A DNA stretch of 64,000 nucleotides from positions 3,038,001-3,102,000 of the forward strand of contig OZ240678.1 of NCBI GenBank assembly GCA_965198905.1, in the 5' to 3' direction. Below are positions 24,398-33,180 of this stretch, piece after piece. The notes beneath the pieces were generated by a model that was given only the letters and a program-made list of their open reading frames with translations, ran no database searches and was not told where the DNA came from. How positions within the stretch are numbered: position 1 is the stretch's first letter; every line of letters starts with the position of its first letter. The stretch is from CAHJWH01 sp965198905. GTDB taxonomy: Bacteria > Pseudomonadota > Alphaproteobacteria > Caulobacterales > Caulobacteraceae. The position numbers and the translations under genes are program-made.

Positions 24398-25870
24398 ATG
24401 TCCGATCCCTCCGATTTTCGACCCCAAGCTCGGGTTCCGCGCGGCTTCCAGGACCGGCGGGCGCGCGACCTGCGCGCGGAACGGACCCTCCTGCTGGCGG
24501 TGGCGGAGGTCTATGAGCGGTTCGGGTTCGAGGCGCTGGAGACCTCGGCGTTCGAGTACGCCGATGCGCTGGGCAAGTTCCTGCCCGACAGCGACCGCCC
24601 TAACGAGGGCGTCTTCGCGCTGCAGGAAGACGATGAACAATGGATGGCGCTGCGCTACGACCTGACCGCGCCGCTCGCTCGCTTCTACGCCCAGAACCGC
24701 GAGACCCTGCCCAAGCCGTTCCGCCGTTACGCCTTCGGCACGGTCTGGCGCAACGAGAAGCCCGGCCCCGGCCGCTTCCGCGAGTTCATCCAGTGCGACG
24801 CCGACACGGTGGGCTCCGCCCGGCCGGAAGCGGACGCCGAGGTGATCGCCATGGCGGTAGCCGGGCTCGAAGCGGCCGGGCTTCCGGCCGGCGCCGCGGT
24901 CATCAAGATCAACACCCGCAAGCTCCTGAACGGCCTCCTGGAGGCGATCGGGGTTGGCGATGCGGGCCAGAGGCTGGTCGTGCTGCGCGCAGTGGACAAG
25001 CTCGACCGACTGGGCTCGGACGGCGTGCGCCTGTTGCTGGGCGAAGGCCGCCGCGACGAGAGCGGCGACTTCACCAGGGGCGCGGGCCTGGATGCGAGCG
25101 CCATCGAACGGGTGCTCGCCTTCGTCACCAGCCCGGTCGGCGGCGGCCGGCTCGGGACCTTGGACCGGATCGCCGACGCCATCGGCGGTTCGGCGTCCGG
25201 CGACGAGGGACTGGAAGACCTCCACCGGATCAACGCCGCGCTCGACAGCCTCGGGGTTTCCCAGGCCCAGGCGCAGTTCGACTCCACCATCGTGCGTGGC
25301 CTTGAATACTACACCGGCTGCGTGTTCGAGGCGGACATGCTGCTCGACGCCGTCGACGCGCAGGGGCGTCCCATGCGGTTCGGCTCCGTTGGAGGCGGCG
25401 GCCGCTATGACGACCTGGTGGCGCGCTTCACCGGCGAGCGGACGCCAGCCACCGGCTTCTCCTTCGGGGTCAGCCGGCTGGTGGCGGCGCTCCGCGCGGC
25501 GGGGCGCGAGCCGGGGGTGGCGTCTCGCGGCCCGGTAGTGGTGATCGCCTTCAACGAAGCCGCCATGGCGGACTATTTCGCCATCGTGGGCGAGCTGCGC
25601 TCAGCCGGCATCGCCGCGGAGGTCTATCTCGGCGCCTCGGGCATGAAGGCGCAGATGAAGTACGCCGACCGCCGCCTGTCGCCGGCCGCGGTCATTGTCG
25701 GCGACGACGAGCTGGCGGCGGGGACGGTGACGGTGAAGGACCTGAACCTTGGGCGCGAGCTCGCCGGCCAGGTCTCCGACAACAAGGCCTGGAAGGCCGA
25801 GCGGCCGGGCCAAGCGACGATCCCGCGCGCCGACCTCGTCGCGCACCTGCGCCGCGTCCTGGAGGGCTGA
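24398..25870 (+). CDS. hisS: histidyl-tRNA synthetase
   Basis: Class II aminoacyl-tRNA synthetase of 490 aa that charges tRNA-His. Motif 2 is FRRYAFGTVWRNEKPGPGRFREFIQCDADTVG, the His-specific loop is STIVRGLEYYTGCVFEAD and motif 3 FSFGVSRLVAAL. The sequence has the divergent character of the alphaproteobacterial HisRS lineage (long insert of about 90 residues between motif 2 and the His loop). Followed 5 bases later by hisZ, so hisS-hisZ-hisG form one unit. The C-terminal anticodon-binding domain (VEIVGELRSAGIAAEVYLG-like) is complete. Confidence 0.95.
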   Translation: MSDPSDFRPQARVPRGFQDRRARDLRAERTLLLAVAEVYERFGFEALETSAFEYADALGKFLPDSDRPNEGVFALQEDDEQWMALRYDLTAPLARFYAQNRETLPKPFRRYAFGTVWRNEKPGPGRFREFIQCDADTVGSARPEADAEVIAMAVAGLEAAGLPAGAAVIKINTRKLLNGLLEAIGVGDAGQRLVVLRAVDKLDRLGSDGVRLLLGEGRRDESGDFTRGAGLDASAIERVLAFVTSPVGGGRLGTLDRIADAIGGSASGDEGLEDLHRINAALDSLGVSQAQAQFDSTIVRGLEYYTGCVFEADMLLDAVDAQGRPMRFGSVGGGGRYDDLVARFTGERTPATGFSFGVSRLVAALRAAGREPGVASRGPVVVIAFNEAAMADYFAIVGELRSAGIAAEVYLGASGMKAQMKYADRRLSPAAVIVGDDELAAGTVTVKDLNLGRELAGQVSDNKAWKAERPGQATIPRADLVAHLRRVLEG

Positions 25871-25875
25871 GCGCG

Positions 25876-27006
25876 ATGCTCGTCGAGCGCGCCCTCACCC
25901 CGGCCGAGCTGGCGCCGATCCGCGCGCCGTTCGAGGCGTTCGGCGGGACCTGGACCGACGCGGCCGTGCTGCAGCCGCTGTCGATGCTGCTCGACCTGGC
26001 GGGGGAGGCGATGCGGGCGCGTCTCTTCACCGTTCAGGGCGAGGGCGCAGGCGAGCTGTGTCTGCGTCCGGACTTCACCATCCCCATCGCCACGGCCCAC
26101 ATCGCCGCGGGCGCGGTGGAAGGCCGCTATCTCTACCAGGGCAAGGCCTTCCGCACTGCGCCGCGGGGCAGCGGGCGCCCGGCGGAGTTCCTGCAGATCG
26201 GGGCGGAGGTCTATGGAGGCGCGGCCGACCCGGTGGCGCAGGACGTCGAGATCGCGGCCCTCGCCTGGGGGGCGTCCAGCGCCGGGGGGCGAGGCGATCT
26301 GGGGATCGTGCTCGGCGACGTGGCCCTGTTCGACGCCTTCCTCGCCGGGCTTGAGCTGCCCCAGCCCCTGCGGGTGCGGCTGGTGGGCGCCTACGCCAGC
26401 GGCCGGGGCCTGCGGGCGGAGCTGAGCCGGGCGCAGTCGGGACCCGACGCCCATGCCGGCGGTCGCCTGGCGGCGCTGCTCAGCGGTCTGCCGGAAGGGG
26501 AGGCGACCGGCGTCCTGGAGGAGCTTTGGCGGCTGGCGGGCATCTCGCCGGTCGGCGGTCGCTCGCCCGCTGAGATCGCTCACCGCCTCTGCGCGCGCGC
26601 AGAGCAGGCGTCGGCGGCCCACCTCAGTCCCGCCGAAGCTGACCTGATCGCGCGCTATCTCGACATCGTCGCCCCGCCGCACGAGGCGTTCGAGCGGATC
26701 GGGGGGCTGGCCTACGAGGCCAAGGTCGAGTTCGACATCCCGCTGGCCCCCTGGGTCAAGCGCCTGCGCGGCCTGACGGCGGCGGGGGTGCCCGAATGGG
26801 CGATGATCTTCTCCACCGGCTTCATGCGCGCCTTCGGCTATTACGACGGAATGCTGTTCGAGGTGCGAAGCCTGGAGCTCGGCTACGACCGGCCGGTGGC
26901 GGCGGGCGGCCGCTACGACGGCCTGCCGGCGAGACTGGGCGCCAAGGGCGGCGCCGGCGCCGTCGGCTGCACGGTCCGGCCGGGCCGCGCCGTGACGGAG
27001 GGCTGA
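25876..27006 (+). CDS. hisZ: ATP phosphoribosyltransferase regulatory subunit
   Basis: HisRS-like paralogue of 376 aa that forms a complex with the short-form HisG to start histidine biosynthesis; it lacks aminoacylation. Motif-2-like FRTAPRGSGRPAEFLQIGAEVYGG and C-terminal SLELGYDRPVAAGGRYDGLPARLG are typical. The ATG is 5 bases after the hisS stop. Presence of HisZ predicts that the neighbouring HisG is the short, catalytic-only form, though the HisG here is longer than 230 aa (see hisG). Confidence 0.92.
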   Translation: MLVERALTPAELAPIRAPFEAFGGTWTDAAVLQPLSMLLDLAGEAMRARLFTVQGEGAGELCLRPDFTIPIATAHIAAGAVEGRYLYQGKAFRTAPRGSGRPAEFLQIGAEVYGGAADPVAQDVEIAALAWGASSAGGRGDLGIVLGDVALFDAFLAGLELPQPLRVRLVGAYASGRGLRAELSRAQSGPDAHAGGRLAALLSGLPEGEATGVLEELWRLAGISPVGGRSPAEIAHRLCARAEQASAAHLSPAEADLIARYLDIVAPPHEAFERIGGLAYEAKVEFDIPLAPWVKRLRGLTAAGVPEWAMIFSTGFMRAFGYYDGMLFEVRSLELGYDRPVAAGGRYDGLPARLGAKGGAGAVGCTVRPGRAVTEG

Positions 27007-27037
27007 GATGACCGCAGAAAGCGCCGCCTCTTGTCTC

Positions 27038-27189
27038 TCTCCCCCTGTGGGAGAGGGAAGGGGCCCAGCTCTGCTGGGAGGGGTGAGGGGTCGCACCACC
27101 GTTTGCAGCGGCGCCCGAAGCGCGACCCCTCACCCTCCCACCTCGCTGCGCGACGCGCGCCGCTCCCTCTCCCGCAAGGGGAGAGGGGT
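27038..27189. repeat. palindromic element, family A, copy 2 (hisZ/hisG junction)
   Basis: Left half: CCCCCTGTGGGAGAGGGAAGG, GGCCCAGCTCTGCTGGGAGG and GGTGAGGGGTCGC. Right half: GCGACCCCTCACCCTCCCACC and CCCTCTCCCGCAAGGGGAGAGG, the reverse complement of the left with different loop sequence. Same architecture as 11024-11216. The final GGGGAGAGGGG serves as the ribosome-binding site of hisG. Confidence 0.85.
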
Positions 27190-28140
27190 TTGACCCCCCT
27201 CGTTCTCGCCGTGCCCTCCAAGGGCCGGCTGAAGGAGCAGGTGGAGGGTTGGCTGTCCGAGTGCGGCTTCGCCCTGGAGGCCGACGGCGGTGATCGCGGC
27301 TACCGCGCGCTGCTCCGCGGTCTGCCGGGGGCCGAGGTGCGGCTGATGTCGGCGGGCGACATCGCCGCGGCGCTCGACGCTGGCGACATCCATATCGGCG
27401 TGACGGGCGAGGACCTGCTGCGCGAGACCGGCGACGGGCTGGATGCCCGAATCATGCTGCTGCGCGCGCTGGGCTTCGGCCGGGCCGACCTGGTGGTCGC
27501 AGCGCCGCAGAGCTGGATCGACGTGGACGCCATGGCCGACGTGGAGGAGGTGGCGCACCTCTATCTCGCCCGCACCGGCTCGCGGCTTCGGGTGGCCACC
27601 AAATATGCGGTGCAGACCCGAGCCTTCTTCGCCGCCAAGGCCATCGCCGACTATCGCATCGTCGACAGCGGCGGCGCGACCGAGGGCGCCCCGGCGGCCG
27701 GCTTGGCCGAGCTGGTGGTCGATATCACCACCACTGGCGCGACGCTGGCGGCCAACAACCTGAAGATCGTCGCCGACGGGGTGATCCTGAAGAGCCAGGC
27801 CCAGCTCGCCGCCTCCCTGCACGCGAGCTGGACGGCGCACCAACTGGCCCTGGCGCGCCGGCTGGTCTCGGTGGCGGAGGCGCGGTCGAGGGCGCGCAGT
27901 CTCGCCGCCCTGCGCTGGCCGGAGGAGCAGGACCCCGCCGCTCGAGCGGCGACCGAGGCGCACCTGGTGCGCGGCGCCACGCGAGAGCCGTTCGGCCTGC
28001 TGGCGCCGGAGTCCGCGCTGCTGGATATCACGGCTGATCTGGCCGCCGCAGGGGTGGGTCCGGTGAGCGCCGGGCGCCCGGACTATGTCTTCGAGGCGAG
28101 CTGTGCGATCGCCGATGCGCTGGCCCGACGCGTGGGCTGA
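27190..28140 (+). CDS. hisG: ATP phosphoribosyltransferase catalytic subunit
   Basis: First enzyme of histidine synthesis, joining ATP and PRPP, about 316 aa. Motifs: LAVPSKGRLKEQVEGWL, IGVTGEDLLRETGDG, and the PRPP site ELVVDITTTGATLAANNL. A roughly 100-residue C-terminal extension after the PRPP site resembles that of other Caulobacteraceae HisG. The only usable start is TTG 27190, directly behind the purine-rich tip of palindromic element A2. An ATG at 27008 (MTAESAA) just after hisZ is out of frame with hisG, which suggests that the element inserted at the original start and the gene now initiates from element sequence. Confidence 0.9.
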   Translation: MTPLVLAVPSKGRLKEQVEGWLSECGFALEADGGDRGYRALLRGLPGAEVRLMSAGDIAAALDAGDIHIGVTGEDLLRETGDGLDARIMLLRALGFGRADLVVAAPQSWIDVDAMADVEEVAHLYLARTGSRLRVATKYAVQTRAFFAAKAIADYRIVDSGGATEGAPAAGLAELVVDITTTGATLAANNLKIVADGVILKSQAQLAASLHASWTAHQLALARRLVSVAEARSRARSLAALRWPEEQDPAARAATEAHLVRGATREPFGLLAPESALLDITADLAAAGVGPVSAGRPDYVFEASCAIADALARRVG

Positions 28141-28187
28141 CGGGTAGGGCATGACGCGGCGGGGGGTTCTGGTCTAAGCCTCACAGC

Positions 28188-28946
28188 ATGAGCGAGACGC
28201 GCGCCACCTTTGGATACCAGGACGTCGACGCGGCCGAGAAGCCGCAGTTGGTCCGCGGCGTGTTCGACCGGGTGGCCTCGCGCTACGACCTGATGAACGA
28301 CCTGATGAGCGCGGGCGTCCATCGGGCGTGGAAGGACATGACCGCCGCGCGCCTGAACCCCCAGCCCGGTGAGCGCATCATCGACTGCGCCGGAGGCACC
28401 GGCGACATCGCCAAGCGCCTGGCCAGGCTCGCCCGGGCCGCCAAGGCCCGGCGCGGCGGCGAGGACGCGGAAATCCTGGTTTTGGACTACAACGCCGAGA
28501 TGGTGGGCGTCGGCCGCGACCGTGTCGCCGAGGCCGAGATAGCCTGGGCTGTCGGCGACGCCCAGCGCCTGCCGCTGCCCGACGCCTGCGCCGACGCCTA
28601 TGTCATCGCCTTCGGCATCCGCAACGTCACCGACATACCCACCGCGCTCCGGGAAGCTCGCCGGGTGCTGAAGCGCGGCGGGCGGTTCCTGTGCCTGGAG
28701 TTCTCCCAGCCCACCGCGCCGGCCATGCGCCGGGCCTACGACGCCTACAGCTTCAACGTCATCCCCGCGGTCGGCGGCTTCGTCGCCCAGGACCGCGAGA
28801 GCTACCAGTACCTGGTGGAGAGCATCCGCCGCTTCCCCACCCAGGACCGCTTCGCCGCCATGATCTCCCAGGCCGGCTTCGAGCGCGAGGGCTACACCAA
28901 CTTCACCGGCGGCGTGGCGGCCCTGCACCACGGCTGGGCGCTTTGA
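28188..28946 (+). CDS. ubiE: ubiquinone/menaquinone C-methyltransferase
   Basis: C-methylation step of ubiquinone biosynthesis, 252 aa, SAM-dependent. Signature VRGVFDRVASRYDLMNDLMSAGVHRAWKD, SAM motif IIDCAGGTGDIAKRLA, and FGIRNVTDIPTALREARRVLKRGGRFLCLEFSQP are all present, as is the C-terminal NFTGGVAALHHGWAL. A short insert (AKARRGGEDAE) follows motif I. Upstream of ubiB in the same direction with about 200 bases between that contain a repeat. Confidence 0.95.
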   Translation: MSETRATFGYQDVDAAEKPQLVRGVFDRVASRYDLMNDLMSAGVHRAWKDMTAARLNPQPGERIIDCAGGTGDIAKRLARLARAAKARRGGEDAEILVLDYNAEMVGVGRDRVAEAEIAWAVGDAQRLPLPDACADAYVIAFGIRNVTDIPTALREARRVLKRGGRFLCLEFSQPTAPAMRRAYDAYSFNVIPAVGGFVAQDRESYQYLVESIRRFPTQDRFAAMISQAGFEREGYTNFTGGVAALHHGWAL

Positions 28947-29025
28947 GGATCGTGGCGCGCCCTTCCCGGATCGACGCGCTTCCGGGGCGCGTCTGCCTTT
29001 GAAGAAATCCAGCCTTTTCATTCAA

Positions 29026-29103
29026 CCTCATCCTGAGCCCGTCGAAGGACGAGGTTGCTCACCGCCGTGGGACGCCTCGTCCTTCGACAGGCTCAGGATG
29101 AGG
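29026..29103. repeat. near-perfect inverted repeat between ubiE and ubiB
   Basis: Two 29-base arms (29026-29054 and 29075-29103) match in reverse complement at 28 of 29 positions: CCTCATCCTGAGCCCGTCG followed by AAGGACGAGG, and the converse. The core TCATCCTGAG...TCGAAGGACG is shared with family R, so this is a compact relative. The 20-base loop is unrelated. Confidence 0.88.
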
Positions 29104-29145
29104 CGAATGCCGACGGGCGCGGTCAGAGCTTACGGGCTCTAGACG

Positions 29146-30648
29146 ATGCCCAACCCCGTCTCCAACGCCTGGCGCCTGCTCGCCGCGGGCTTCGTGCTCG
29201 CCCATCACGACGCGTTGCTGCCGCGCGAGGCGGCCCACCTGGCGCCCGCGCCCGCGCGCGTGTCCGCCGCCATTCTGCGCATCCTGGCGGGCGGCGCGGC
29301 GGCGCGGGGGCGGCCGGGGGAGCGGCTGGGGCGGGCGTTCGAGGCGCTGGGGCCCGCCGCGATCAAGCTCGGCCAGCTGCTCTCCACCCGCGCCGACATC
29401 TTCGGAACCGAGTTCGCCGACGACCTCGGCCGGCTGAAGGACCGCCTGCCGCCCTTTCCCATGTCGGTGGCTGTGGCCGAGGTCGAGGCCGGGCTGGAGC
29501 GGCCGCTTTCGAGCCTCTACGCCAGCTTCGATCCGCCCATCGCCGCCGCCTCTCTCGCCCAGGCCCACCCCGCGGTGCTGCACGATGGGCGCAAGGTCGC
29601 GGTCAAGGTGCTGCGGCCGGGGATCGAGCGCCGCGTCTCCGCCGACATCGGCGCCATGCTGCTGGGCGCGCGCATGGCCGAGCGCTTCGCCGGGCCGCTG
29701 CGCCGGCTGGAGCCGCTGGCCGCCGCCACCGCCGTCGCCCGCTCGCTGGAGCTCGAGCTGGACCTCCGGCTCGAGGCCGCCGCCGCCAGCGAATTGGGCG
29801 AGGTCATGGCCAAGGACGGCCACATGCACGCGCCGGGCGTGATCTGGGAGGGCGTGGCCAAGCGGATGCTGACGCTGGAATGGGCCGCGGGCACGCCGCT
29901 CTCGCGCCCCGAGGCGCTGGAGCTGCCAGGCCTGGACCGCCCGGCCCTGGCTAACCACGTCACCCGCGGCTTCCTGACCCAGGCCATGGACCACGGCGTC
30001 TTCCACGCCGACCTGCACGAGGGCAACCTGTTCGTCTCCGCGCCTGCAAGGCTGGAGGCGGTGGACTATGGCATCGTCGGCCGGATCGGCCCGGCGGAGC
30101 GGCGCTTCCTGGCGGAGATCCTCTACGGCTTTCTGAAGCGCGACTACCATCGGGTGGCGCAGGTGCACTTCGACGCCGGCTACGTCCCCGCCACCGAAGA
30201 CCTCGCCACCTTCGCCCAGGCGCTGCGCGCCGTCGGCGAGCCGATCTTCGGGCGGCCGGCCAGCGAGGTGTCCATGGGCAAGCTGCTCGGCCAGCTGTTC
30301 GAGATCACCGGCCTGTTCGGCATGCACCTGCGCCCCGAACTGGTGCTGCTGCAGAAGACCATGGTGGCGGTGGAGGGCGTCGCCCGCCGCATCGACCCCG
30401 CCCACGACATCTGGATCGCCGCCCAGCCCGTGGTCGAACGCTGGATGCGCCGCGACCTCTCCCCCGCCCGCCGCGTCCAGGACCTGGCCGAACGGGGCCT
30501 GCGCATCGCCGAAGGGCTCGCGCGACTGGCCGAGGCCCCGGTTCGCGCGGCGGTGGTGGTGGAGCGCCGGGCCTCACGGGTGGCGTGGGCGGCGCTGGCG
30601 GCGGCGGTCACGGCGCTGGGCGTCGCGCTCCTGCACGGCGGCCACTGA
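29146..30648 (+). CDS. ubiB: ubiquinone biosynthesis accessory kinase-like protein UbiB
   Basis: Atypical kinase/ATPase (ABC1/ADCK family) of 500 aa needed for ubiquinone synthesis, membrane-attached. The KxGQ motif appears as AAIKLGQLLSTRADI, the Ala-rich loop as IAAASLAQAHPAVL, the catalytic region as MDHGVFHADLHEGNLFV and the DFG-equivalent as AVDYGIVG. A C-terminal hydrophobic helix (VAWAALAAAVTALGVALLHG) anchors it. Downstream of ubiE; followed by the IS1182 element, which lies 77 bases beyond its stop and does not disrupt it. Confidence 0.94.
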   Translation: MPNPVSNAWRLLAAGFVLAHHDALLPREAAHLAPAPARVSAAILRILAGGAAARGRPGERLGRAFEALGPAAIKLGQLLSTRADIFGTEFADDLGRLKDRLPPFPMSVAVAEVEAGLERPLSSLYASFDPPIAAASLAQAHPAVLHDGRKVAVKVLRPGIERRVSADIGAMLLGARMAERFAGPLRRLEPLAAATAVARSLELELDLRLEAAAASELGEVMAKDGHMHAPGVIWEGVAKRMLTLEWAAGTPLSRPEALELPGLDRPALANHVTRGFLTQAMDHGVFHADLHEGNLFVSAPARLEAVDYGIVGRIGPAERRFLAEILYGFLKRDYHRVAQVHFDAGYVPATEDLATFAQALRAVGEPIFGRPASEVSMGKLLGQLFEITGLFGMHLRPELVLLQKTMVAVEGVARRIDPAHDIWIAAQPVVERWMRRDLSPARRVQDLAERGLRIAEGLARLAEAPVRAAVVVERRASRVAWAALAAAVTALGVALLHGGH

Positions 30649-30725
30649 GCGTCCGCATCCAAGCCCGAAGCCGGGACGGATCGAACGGCGACATGCTGGA
30701 GCCGCGCTCGTATGTGCTTACGACC

Positions 30726-32292
30726 GAGGCTGTGTGAGAACACGGTTTGGAGCCAGGGCGCTGTAGCGAACTGGTCGGCTCGGTGAAGGCGATCAGGCGT
30801 GCATCGCCTGGATCAGCGGCGCCACGCCAAACATCGTGATCATTCGCTTCAGGTTGTAGGCCAGGACGTGCAGGCTCATCTCGGTTTGGACCTTTGGTAA
30901 TGTTCGCATCTTGAAGTGGGTGGCTCCCATGGCGGCTTTGAGCGTGCCGAAGACGTGCTCCACGGTGGCCCTCCGGACCCGCATGGCGCGGGGATGACGA
31001 TCCAGACGCGCCTGCATGGCTTCGAGCACCGCCTCGTGTTCCCAGCGGCGCACCCGCCGCACGGGACCTGTCGTGCATTGGGGTTTCAAGCGACAGGTCG
31101 CACAGGCCAGGGTCCAATACTTGTGCATCAACAGGCCTGCCTCGTCTGAAGCGAAGCGCCGCGTCAGCCGCTCGCCCGCCGGGCAGCGATAGACGTCCTC
31201 CTCGGGCAGGTAGACGAAGTCCTGCTTGCCGAAGCGTCCCTCCGCCTTGGCGTTGGACGTCAGGGGCTTTGGGACGTAGGGCTCCACGCCCAGCGCTTCG
31301 CAGGCCAGCACCTCCTGGCTGTCGAAGTCGCCGCGGTCCGCCAGCACCTGGAGCCGATCCGCGCCGCAGGCGGCCTTCGCCTTTGCGCCCATCTCGGCAA
31401 GCATGTGGCGGTCGTGACCGACATTGGTCACCTCATGGGCCACGATCAGGTGGTGGGTGGCGTCCACGGCGGCCTGGACGTTGTAGCCGACCATCCCGCT
31501 CCCGCGTCCGCTGGTCGCCATCGAGCGCGCATCGGGGTCGCTGAGCGAGAGCTGGCGGTCAGGCGTCGCCTCAAGCACAGGCTCCACCGCCTTGAAGCTC
31601 GCCATCTGCCGGCGCAGCGCTGCGATCTTCTCCTTCAGCCGGCCGCTCTTCTCGCGGGCCAATTCGCCCTCCTGGCGGTCAGCCGTATCCAGGGCCGCAA
31701 TATAGCGCTCGATGCTCGCTTCGACCTGCTCCATGCGGGCCTTGAGCTTGGCCGGTGTGTAGTTCTTGTCGCGCGTGTTCACCGCCTTGAACTTGCTGCC
31801 GTCGATGGCGGCCACTGCATGGGAGAACAGCCGAAGGCTCCGACAGAGATCGACGAAGCGACGGCAGACCGCGCGGATCGCCTCGCCGTTGTCGCGGCGG
31901 AAGTCGGCGATGGTCTTGAAGTCCGGAGCCAGCCGCCCGGTGAGCCACATCAGCTCGACATTGCGCCCGGCCTCGCGCTCCAACCGCCGGCTCGACGTCA
32001 CCTGGTTCATGTAACCGTAGACGTAGAGCCGCAGCAGCATAGCAGGATGGTAGCCCGGTCTCCCGGTCGCCGCCGGCGTCACTCGCGCAAAGCCGAGCGC
32101 CGCCAGGTCCAGCTCATCAACGAAGACATCTATGGCCCTGACCGGGTTCTCTTCGGACACCCAGTCATCCAGGTACTCCGGAAGCAGGACACCTTGCCGC
32201 CGGTCCTCACCTTCGACGAACCGCTTCATCAAAAGCTCCGACACTGGCTCCGGATCAATGCGTAGACCGCTTCGGCGTTTTCACACAGCCTC
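30726..32292. mobile_element. IS1182-family insertion sequence, complete
   Basis: About 1.57 kb bounded by inverted repeats: GAGGCTGTGTGAGAAC at the left (30726) and its near-complement GTTTTCACACAGCCTC at the right (ending 32292). The next five outside bases are also complementary (CGACC left, GGTCG right), so the element either has longer ends or lies in a palindromic target. No direct target duplication is visible. It carries one transposase gene on the minus strand. Confidence 0.85.
30793..32244 (-). CDS. IS1182-family DDE transposase
   Basis: Transposase of 483 aa, apparently intact. The N-terminal DUF772-type domain (LPEYLDDWVSEENPVRAIDVFVDELDL...GRPGYHPAMLLRLYVYGYMNQVTSSRRLEREAGRN) is followed by the DDE core: VAAIDGSKFKAVNT, LADRGDFDSQEV, and C-terminal YWTLACATCRLKPQC with RRATVEHVFGTLKAAMG containing the final Glu. 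Length and motifs are full, so the copy is potentially active. Composition is like the host chromosome. Confidence 0.93.
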   Translation of the reverse strand: MSELLMKRFVEGEDRRQGVLLPEYLDDWVSEENPVRAIDVFVDELDLAALGFARVTPAATGRPGYHPAMLLRLYVYGYMNQVTSSRRLEREAGRNVELMWLTGRLAPDFKTIADFRRDNGEAIRAVCRRFVDLCRSLRLFSHAVAAIDGSKFKAVNTRDKNYTPAKLKARMEQVEASIERYIAALDTADRQEGELAREKSGRLKEKIAALRRQMASFKAVEPVLEATPDRQLSLSDPDARSMATSGRGSGMVGYNVQAAVDATHHLIVAHEVTNVGHDRHMLAEMGAKAKAACGADRLQVLADRGDFDSQEVLACEALGVEPYVPKPLTSNAKAEGRFGKQDFVYLPEEDVYRCPAGERLTRRFASDEAGLLMHKYWTLACATCRLKPQCTTGPVRRVRRWEHEAVLEAMQARLDRHPRAMRVRRATVEHVFGTLKAAMGATHFKMRTLPKVQTEMSLHVLAYNLKRMITMFGVAPLIQAMHA

Positions 32293-32324
32293 GGTCGATC
32301 TTTCGCATGAGCATTGCGCCCACT

Positions 32325-32500
32325 AGCGGACTGCGGTGTGCCACCGTGCTCGGGCGCGTCAAGGGACGCTTCGCTCTGCGCCCTTGACCCGCCCTGCGCG
32401 CGGCGGCTGACCGTTTGGCGTCGGGACGCGGGGCGCGTCCCCTTTGAAGGTTCGACTTGGCCTGCGGCTGCGTCGAACACAGGGCTGAACGTGGGGAGCG
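32325..32500. repeat. family C repeat, copy 1 (inverted relative to copies 2 and 3)
   Basis: Read on the minus strand it contains GTCCCGACG...CGGTCAGCCGCCGCGCG, GCGTCCCTTGACGCGCCCG and AGCACGGTGGCACA, matching in order the segments of copy 2. With copy 2 it forms a long imperfect palindrome starting about 30 bases from the IS1182 end. No credible protein is encoded in either orientation. Confidence 0.65.
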
Positions 32501-32509
32501 GCGCGGAAC

Positions 32510-32715
32510 GGGTGGCGCTTGTCTTCCTTGCCCCAGCCCTGGGTTCGATCCGCCGGGGGCGATCGGACTTCTATGGGGGACGCTCCCCTCGTCCCGACGT
32601 TCACCGGTCAGCCGTCGCGCGGAGGGGCGGTCAAGGTCGAGCAAAGCTCGCTCGCGCCAGCGAGGTCGCCTTGAGGGCCTCGAGCATGGCGGCACAGCCT
32701 CCGCCCGCCATCAGA
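32510..32715. repeat. family C repeat, copy 2
   Basis: About 200 bases running from GCTTGTCTTCCTTGCCCCAG through GGGTTCGATCCGCCGG, CAGCCGTCGCGCGGAGG and GAGGTCGCCTTGAGGGCCTC to ATCAGAGCGGCGC. Nearly every block recurs in the same order at 34424-34643. The rest of the gap, 32716-33098, shows no gene, RNA or repeat that I can recognise. Confidence 0.75.
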
Positions 32716-33180
32716 GCGGCGCTTGGTCATCTGCCGCAGCTCCCCGCCTTCGGCTACCTCTGTGGGCACGGCGGCTCCGATCGAACGGCAGGCGGGACGA
32801 CAGGACTGCGCAAACCCGGGGGCCGGAAGGCGCCCAAGAGATTGTTCCCGGTCAAACGGCGCAGCATGAGTGCCCGACATCCAATTAGGTCGTCTCAAAG
32901 GCATCGTAGGCCTAGACAACGCCCAGGTCCTTGGCAGCGGCGGAAACAACCCCCGCGCAGGACCCGCGCCCTGTGGGGGCGCGTAAGCGTACACGGTCCT
33001 TGACATGCGTTCGCCCCACGCGGGGGAGGCTCCACACCGACGAAGCCGCGCTGAGGCCAGCGCGGCCGGACTCGTTTGGGAGCCGAGCTGGCGACTTATA
33101 CCAGTTCTCTGAGTGCGTGACTCTGGGGCTTGCGGCTGGCGGCTGGGGTTGATTCAAGGTGGTGAACGAGGGGGTTCACC

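Noticed and set aside
32530..32560. tRNA-like T-arm (GGGTTCGATCCGCC) in the family C repeats
   Set aside because: No matching acceptor stem, anticodon arm or D-arm around it, and the same block recurs with different flanks in the other copies.
32314..33003. Long open frame of 229 codons through the family C repeats
   Set aside because: Arg/Ser/Pro-rich composition, runs through inverted repeat copies, no ribosome site and no recognisable domain; GC-rich DNA keeps such frames open by chance.
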